Shown here piece after piece: positions 17,785-22,114 of a stretch of 22,114 nucleotides of DNA. The position numbers and the translations under genes were made by a program. The DNA is from Nemertoderma westbladi. Lineage: Eukaryota > Xenacoelomorpha > Nemertodermatida > Nemertodermatidae. Under the pieces are notes generated by a model. The model was not told the DNA's origin, did no database searches, and was given only the letters and a program-made list of their open reading frames with translations. Numbering within the stretch: position 1 is the stretch's first letter; each line of letters starts with the position of its first letter. The DNA is taken from contig JAUCBJ010000905.1 in the NCBI GenBank assembly GCA_032718475.1, positions 1-22,114 of the forward strand. Direction: 5' to 3'.

Positions 17785-19273
17785 AATACCGGTATGTCAA
17801 TTATTTTTATAATAACTGAATTTCTGAATTTTAGGGTTACTTTACTTTACTTTATTGCTGTTATTAAGCAGTAGTCCAACTGATATTAAGACCTAATTGA
17901 TGGATAACAGGCCTACTATTTTATAAATCGGTTTGAGTTGATTTATAATATATATATACCCGTATAATGGGTTTTTGTCAATGTTTGAAATAAATGTTAT
18001 TATTTCTGGTGAGGAGTCACTACACAGAAGCTGAACGCTCTCAGTGGAGTGCTACTTGTTGGACACTAAAACAAATAATTCTACTTGACTAAGTTACTTA
18101 TTACTACAAATTATGTACAATTACTGGGTGAGATTTCAATCTCTAAATAAACACAAAAAATTACACGTACAAATTTTAGGGTAATTTTACAGGAAATCTA
18201 CAAACCAGCCTAACAAGGGGTTAGAATTTCTGGTTATTACAAACGGACAGGATACTACGGTATTTGAAAATAATTAAATAGTAGTAAATAAATTACGTTG
18301 TCCAGATAAGAAAATACCACCGTCTGACGACTTATAGTCTTTAGCTGTACAGCTCTATAAGTACTACATTATGTACCCCGAAGTGTTCTTACCTAGAAGT
18401 TAATTACCGCAGCCAACCAGAGCTAACGTGCCTATTAACCACTTTACAACACAAATATACTGCCTACACACTAATTACCTTCGGAAAGTACTGTACACTA
18501 AACCCTAAATTAGGTACAAGTACTTATACAACAAATAACCAGCAGTTAAAAATACTTGTATAGCTAAAAGAACCACGGTATCTGCTGGAGTGACTAGAGC
18601 ATAAAATCACCAGTCTTTACCTACGCCAAGCAGCCCTGATGTAGTACCGGGGTTAATTTAACTATAACGGTATATATAACAAGCACAATTACTGTAGGAA
18701 TTAACTTGGGGATTTATGTATGTTGCGAATACTCGCATAGACTCTGAATAATAAATATTACGCTACCCGTGCAGACTACACAAACAAAATACAAACCAAA
18801 CGCTGGCAGACTACTATCAAGCCTAAATAAACTACAGTATATGCAGACTCCGAAATGGTTAGTTAGTATGCGTTCTAACCGAGTAGTACGACTTATTCTT
18901 TCGGGGGGGGGGGGGGGGATTTACCTTACAGCACTGGATGCCCCCACCTTCCTAACTAGTACTTTATCGGACATACACTCTACACACACTGCAATCTCTT
19001 CAGACTTAACAACAGTCAGACAACAATCCAGCCTACAAATTATTTGTACAATCTGAGCAGGCTTACACGCCTTCTGCTCAATATTACACTTACAAATAAA
19101 TAAAACAGACAGAAATAAGTAAAATCCCAATAAAAAACCAGGTGTCCCTGAAATATCAAGACCTACCGGTATATAATTATCAAAATCGAATAATACTGTT
19201 GTACCTGTAAGTACCGGTTCGGGCAGTTGGGCAGTTAGGCCTACAGCTTACCATTCGACCGGTACTTTCGACT

Positions 19274-19361
19274 TTATTGCCTACGGTGCAATAAAGTATC
19301 TAAAAATCTATTATTGTTCTTACCAGAACAATAGACAAAATATTTATTGCCTACGTGCAAT
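19274..19361 (-). repeat. Hairpin cluster beside the 5' LTR
   Basis: Three stem-loops follow one another: TTATTGC/GCAATAA (19274-19294), ATTGTTCT/AGAACAAT with a 4-base loop (19313-19332), and ATTGC/GCAAT (19346-19361). The first and third share the word TATTGCCTACG. By position they could be RNA packaging or dimer signals, which is inference only. Confidence 0.5.
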
Positions 19362-19382
19362 CAAGAGTTTAAAAACTATTAA

Positions 19383-20571
19383 TGTTCGCGCTTTTGACCT
19401 TTAGCAGTTTAACCTGCCAATTTTAATTGTCTTTTTGTATATCAATTATTTAATGTACTGAAGTTACATCAGCCGAAACCAGCCTGTGCGCGACCATTCA
19501 CCCACAGTTAAGGGAGATTGGATTCGGATGCTTTGATAGGGATTGCAGTGTAGACCTACTGTATTATTCGATTGATCGTTAATATATATTCTCTGACAAT
19601 ATATTTACTTTCGGGGAAATATTAACAGTTCCTTTAGGACGTGGCGCTTTAAGTATAAAACAGAGTTATGACTTATTCTAATCACAACTGGATGGCTACT
19701 GAGTTTCGTAAAAAGCGCATTATTTAGGAGATGCTTTATTAACCTTCACTACTTCACACGACTTCACACTACTGCGCACTGATCTGCCGACCGTCACTGA
19801 ATTTGATCATATATAAGGAGGATCGCAACTGACACATGTAGGGATTATGAAATAGCATTCAATTCACACAAAAACCACTATAATGTAAGTCGCAGTTGCT
19901 ACCGGTAAACCTGTTCCTCTAACCTTTAGTAATCAAGAAGATTGGGGGTTTTATGATTATTCATCGGTATTCTCCAAATATATCAGCATTATACACCAAC
20001 ATAACACCAATTAATAACAGAATCAAATAATGCGGTGAACAGTCAGTATGTGTTACTTATGCAGTGTTCCATGTGCAGCAATGCATGAATTGCGGTGTGA
20101 TGCGGTAGTTTAATCGCGTTGCGTAGTGCCGCGTTAATAGTTTTACGTTCTTGTAATTAAAGCCATCTGATGTTTCTGATGTTTAGGTCAAAGTCTGAAA
20201 CTTCCAACACAGAAGTACAGAAGAATTTCCAAGCAGGTGTTCTCGCTCAGAAAGATAAACAAAGACCGTAATGCATTGCGCGGTTTTCAGTAGGCCTCTG
20301 TACAAGATAAAATGAAAATCGCTCTGATTGGCTGAGCTGAGCGAGCTGAACAAAGAAGTTCCACATCGACAGTAAATCAGCTGACAGATTTCGTCATCTG
20401 AACTACAATCTATTTAGAGTATTAAGCGCATTGCGGGGGAAATGGCTTGTTATGTCCGCTAAAGCACCTATACTGCGCATTGCGGGGGAATTGGCTTGTT
20501 ATGTCCGCTAAAACACTTACACAGTAAATTGCGGACAAAAATGACTCGTTATATCCGCAAAAGCTTTTACA
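19383..20571 (-). repeat. 5' LTR (right copy)
   Basis: Matches 9040-10241 with TG...CA ends. TATA-like TTATATATG is at 19816-19808, initiator-like TCAGTG near 19782, and AATAAA at 19740-19735, all on the minus strand. The TTCACACTAC-like array is shorter than in the other LTR. The U3 triple repeat is at 20426-20571. Confidence 0.92.
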
Positions 20572-20576
20572 CTGAA
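20572..20576. repeat. LTR element target-site duplication CTGAA, right copy
   Basis: Directly follows the right LTR and equals 9035-9039. Confidence 0.88.
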
Positions 20577-20596
20577 TTCAACCCAAACTGCCAAAC

Positions 20597-20612
20597 GGCC
20601 CTTTTCAGGGCC
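20597..20612 (+). promoter_or_regulatory. Histone mRNA 3'-end type stem-loop, copy 2
   Basis: GGCCCTTTTCAGGGCC again, preceded by CCAAAC and followed by the same AACTACTGTACGACCTGA as copy 1. Removing the LTR element and one CTGAA puts the two stem-loops 55 bp apart in tandem, so the pair predates the insertion. No histone coding sequence is seen nearby. Confidence 0.72.
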
Positions 20613-20639
20613 AACTACTGTACGACCTGACTTAACCAA

Positions 20640-21111
20640 CCATTATTAACCAACCAACATATGAAAAAAACAACCGTATCGCAACAGCGTTATTAGTTTG
20701 TAATATTTTTTTACAATAAGATACACCCTCAGTCGGGGTAAATATTAATTATAATATTGGAAATATGTATGTACGGTAGTGCTGCGAACTGAAACTGAAA
20801 CCGAACTGGAACTGAAATCGAACTGAAATTGTTTTTGGCATTTTTTCTGAACTGGAACTGAAACTGGAACTTAAACTTTAATTTTTTTTAAACTGAAACT
20901 GAAACTAGAACTGAAACGTGATATATTGAAATACTGGAACTAGAACTAGAACTGAATTCCTGAAAATTGAAAACTGGAAGTAATAAATTGAAAATAAATG
21001 TAAACATAAATTACAATATTCCCCCCCCCCCCCCCCCCCCCCCAGGGAATAAAAAAACAAAAGATATGTCACTTAGGCCTATATCAAAACCAGTTTTTGT
21101 TGATTTGGAAA
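20640..21111. repeat. Gene-free stretch with GAACTGAAACT repeats and a 23-C run
   Basis: From about 20784 to 20960, words such as AACTGAAACTGAAAC and GAACTGGAACTGAAA repeat irregularly (period about 6-12 bp), a degenerate simple repeat. A run of 23 C is at 21021-21043. No gene is supported. Confidence 0.65.
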
Positions 21112-21255
21112 CTACATGGGCACGAGAGATTCTCCTTCTCCAGTTGAAACTTTTGCCTTCTTTACGGTTGTTAAATAATCATCTAAAGTTTGAGCTTGAA
21201 GTTTGGATTTTTTTACTGCCTCTGCTTCTTTTATACTTAATATGTCTTTCTCAGC
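21112..21255 (-). pseudogene. Short exon-like open stretch, 47 codons plus stop
   Basis: The minus strand reads a Lys/Glu-rich peptide (KEAEAVKKSKLQAQTLDDYL, ending GEGESLVPM) to TAG at 21112-21114. A TAA lies just upstream of 21255, and CTGAG at 21252-21256 could be a splice acceptor, so it might be a terminal exon or a captured gene fragment. I do not recognise the protein, and the stretch is short enough to be chance. Confidence 0.25.
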
Positions 21256-21845
21256 CGATTAAAATTTCGGTAGTATATATTAGTAGTATACTGTATACCA
21301 ACTATCGGTAGTATATACATATTCCTGGTATTTGGTCCGGTCTTAAGCAATCAGTTGGTTGTAAGTCAATGATTGTACTGTAATGGACCAAATACTTGTC
21401 GTGTTTCAATACGGCTTCATTAATTGATTTCATTCATTGGTGTGTTGAGGTAATCAGATGTGGTATTGGCAGATGAAGACCAAACAGCTGGCCTTTAAGT
21501 ACTGTAGGTACAGTTCATCTGGCACTAGCTAGTCATGTTCAGTACTACTGTACTAATTTTTAGCCGGATCAAATCATTAATTACAGGTCCTGAGAGTTAG
21601 AATATGTGGACGAGATTAATTACAGTAAGTGTACAAGCAGGTAGTCTTTGCTGTAAGGTCAGAAGTTTTAATAACATTGCCACCCCCAGACCCCCCGAAA
21701 AAGTATTTGGTCCGCGGACCTAATACCAGTATATGGCCTTTTTTTAATCCCACGGGCACGGGAGCACAGTTACATGAAACCCTCATGGCCACCCCTAGGA
21801 AGAAACCTACACATCTCAGCTATATATTAAACTTTTGAAACCCAT
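21256..21845. other. Gene-free stretch with miniature-element end motifs
   Basis: ACCAACTATCGGTAGTATATAC followed by TTCCTGGTATTTGGTCCG at 21299-21341 repeats the junction seen at 929-1043 and 1304-1342. GTATTTGGTCCGCGGACCTAATACC at 21702-21729 is nearly palindromic, as if two element ends were joined. No gene is supported. Confidence 0.5.
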
Positions 21846-22070
21846 CTATTACTAGGATCGGCATGCTGCATTGCAGCTGCATTTTTAAGAATGCTGTGCC
21901 GGCTTATCGACAAAATTGCACCGCCACAACTCCCTATCACCCATGACATTTGCTAGATCATCCGCATCTTCAAGGCCAGTGTCCTTTGAGATGCGTCTCA
22001 AGAAAGTCATGGGCTGTCCACCATGCTTATCCACTCCATGAGGCTGCCAAAGTACAAGATTATGCACTGG
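21846..22070 (-). pseudogene. Third non-LTR copy, 3' end only
   Basis: On the minus strand this matches the last 230 bp of the copy at 6175-7145, from NLVLWQPHGV through LANVMGDRELWR to the stop (21885), then CAGCTGCAATG and GATCCTAGTAATAG. It is open for 60 codons because it keeps only the very end of the protein. The 5' end is truncated at 22070. No target duplication is clear in the remaining flank. Confidence 0.85.
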
Positions 22071-22114
22071 AATTTTCCAATTATGTTAACATAAATACTG
22101 ATGTACAGTCTGAC

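Larger units (their letters stand above)
17392..19382 (-). other. 2-kb non-coding leader of the LTR element
   Basis: Between the 5' LTR and the ORF1 ATG there is no credible gene. It contains a 125-bp tandem repeat (17535-17784), several TACCGGTA palindromes, a 16-G run (18903-18918) and three hairpins next to the LTR (19274-19361). A donor-like CTG/GTAAGA at 19327-19318 and an acceptor-like GTTATAG/TAGTAG near 17410-17420, both on the minus strand, would allow the leader to be spliced out. No tRNA-complementary TGG primer site is visible beside the LTR. Confidence 0.6.
9040..20571 (-). mobile_element. Pao/BEL-type LTR retrotransposon, defective, 11.5 kb
   Basis: Two direct repeats of 1,202 and 1,189 bp with TG...CA ends bound a 9.1-kb interior. 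A CTGAA duplication flanks the whole. All coding lies on the minus strand, so the right LTR is the 5' LTR. The DUF1759-like Gag, CCHC knuckles, DUF1758-like protease and WRHCPGTINPADIASRG tail place it in Pao/BEL. Reverse transcriptase and integrase are absent, so it cannot move alone. By eye the LTRs differ by about 20 substitutions and a few indels (about 98% identical), indicating fairly recent insertion. A clear TGG-starting primer-binding site next to the 5' LTR is not seen. Confidence 0.9.

Noticed and set aside
9003-20632. The shared 36-bp flank as a target duplication of the LTR element
   Set aside because: It does not abut both LTR ends: on the right it begins about 24 bases after the LTR, whereas CTGAA abuts both ends. 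The longer repeat is a pre-existing tandem copy.

Overview
This window is non-genic, repeat-dominated DNA from an animal genome. The AT-rich background, the frequent AGGCCTA motif, and the mix of Pao/BEL LTR, non-LTR, Merlin-type and small inverted-repeat elements suggest a marine invertebrate. The histone-type stem-loop resembles the sea-urchin form, so an echinoderm or close relative is my guess, at low confidence. I see no bacterial-style operon, no rRNA or tRNA gene, no CRISPR array and no intact host gene.

Left part (1-5550): AT-rich DNA with a degenerate dispersed motif, then a tandem duplication (892-1540). Next comes a decayed non-LTR retrotransposon fragment (2414-2867). A 2,643-bp DNA transposon (2868-5510) splits it, with matching terminal inverted repeats and a 5-bp target duplication (TTGGG). 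That transposon carries repeated subterminal motifs, a smaller inverted-repeat element (4570-4838) and two exon-like open stretches on the minus strand.

Middle (5551-9039): a second copy of the same non-LTR element (6175-7145) is flanked by a 32-bp target duplication. Its 3' tail is interrupted by a 524-bp CpG-rich inverted-repeat element with an 8-bp duplication (GTAGTAGT). Then come further small repeats and the C-terminal half of a Merlin/IS1595-type transposase (8490-8966). A canonical histone mRNA 3' stem-loop lies 38 bp after its stop.

LTR retrotransposon (9040-20571, minus strand): two direct 1.2-kb LTRs, TG...CA ends, a CTGAA target duplication and roughly 98% LTR identity. In reading order it has a 2-kb leader with tandem repeats and hairpins, an intact 566-aa coiled-coil ORF, and an intact 551-aa Gag ORF in the -1 frame. 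A broken pol remnant follows (zinc knuckles, aspartic protease, RNase H tail; reverse transcriptase and integrase absent). Last is a decayed third ORF with a basic tail that matches no family I recognise. The element probably moved using enzymes supplied in trans.

Right part (20572-22114): a second histone-type stem-loop (a tandem partner of the first before the LTR element inserted), simple repeats, a short exon-like stretch, more small inverted-repeat fragments and a third non-LTR 3' end on the minus strand.
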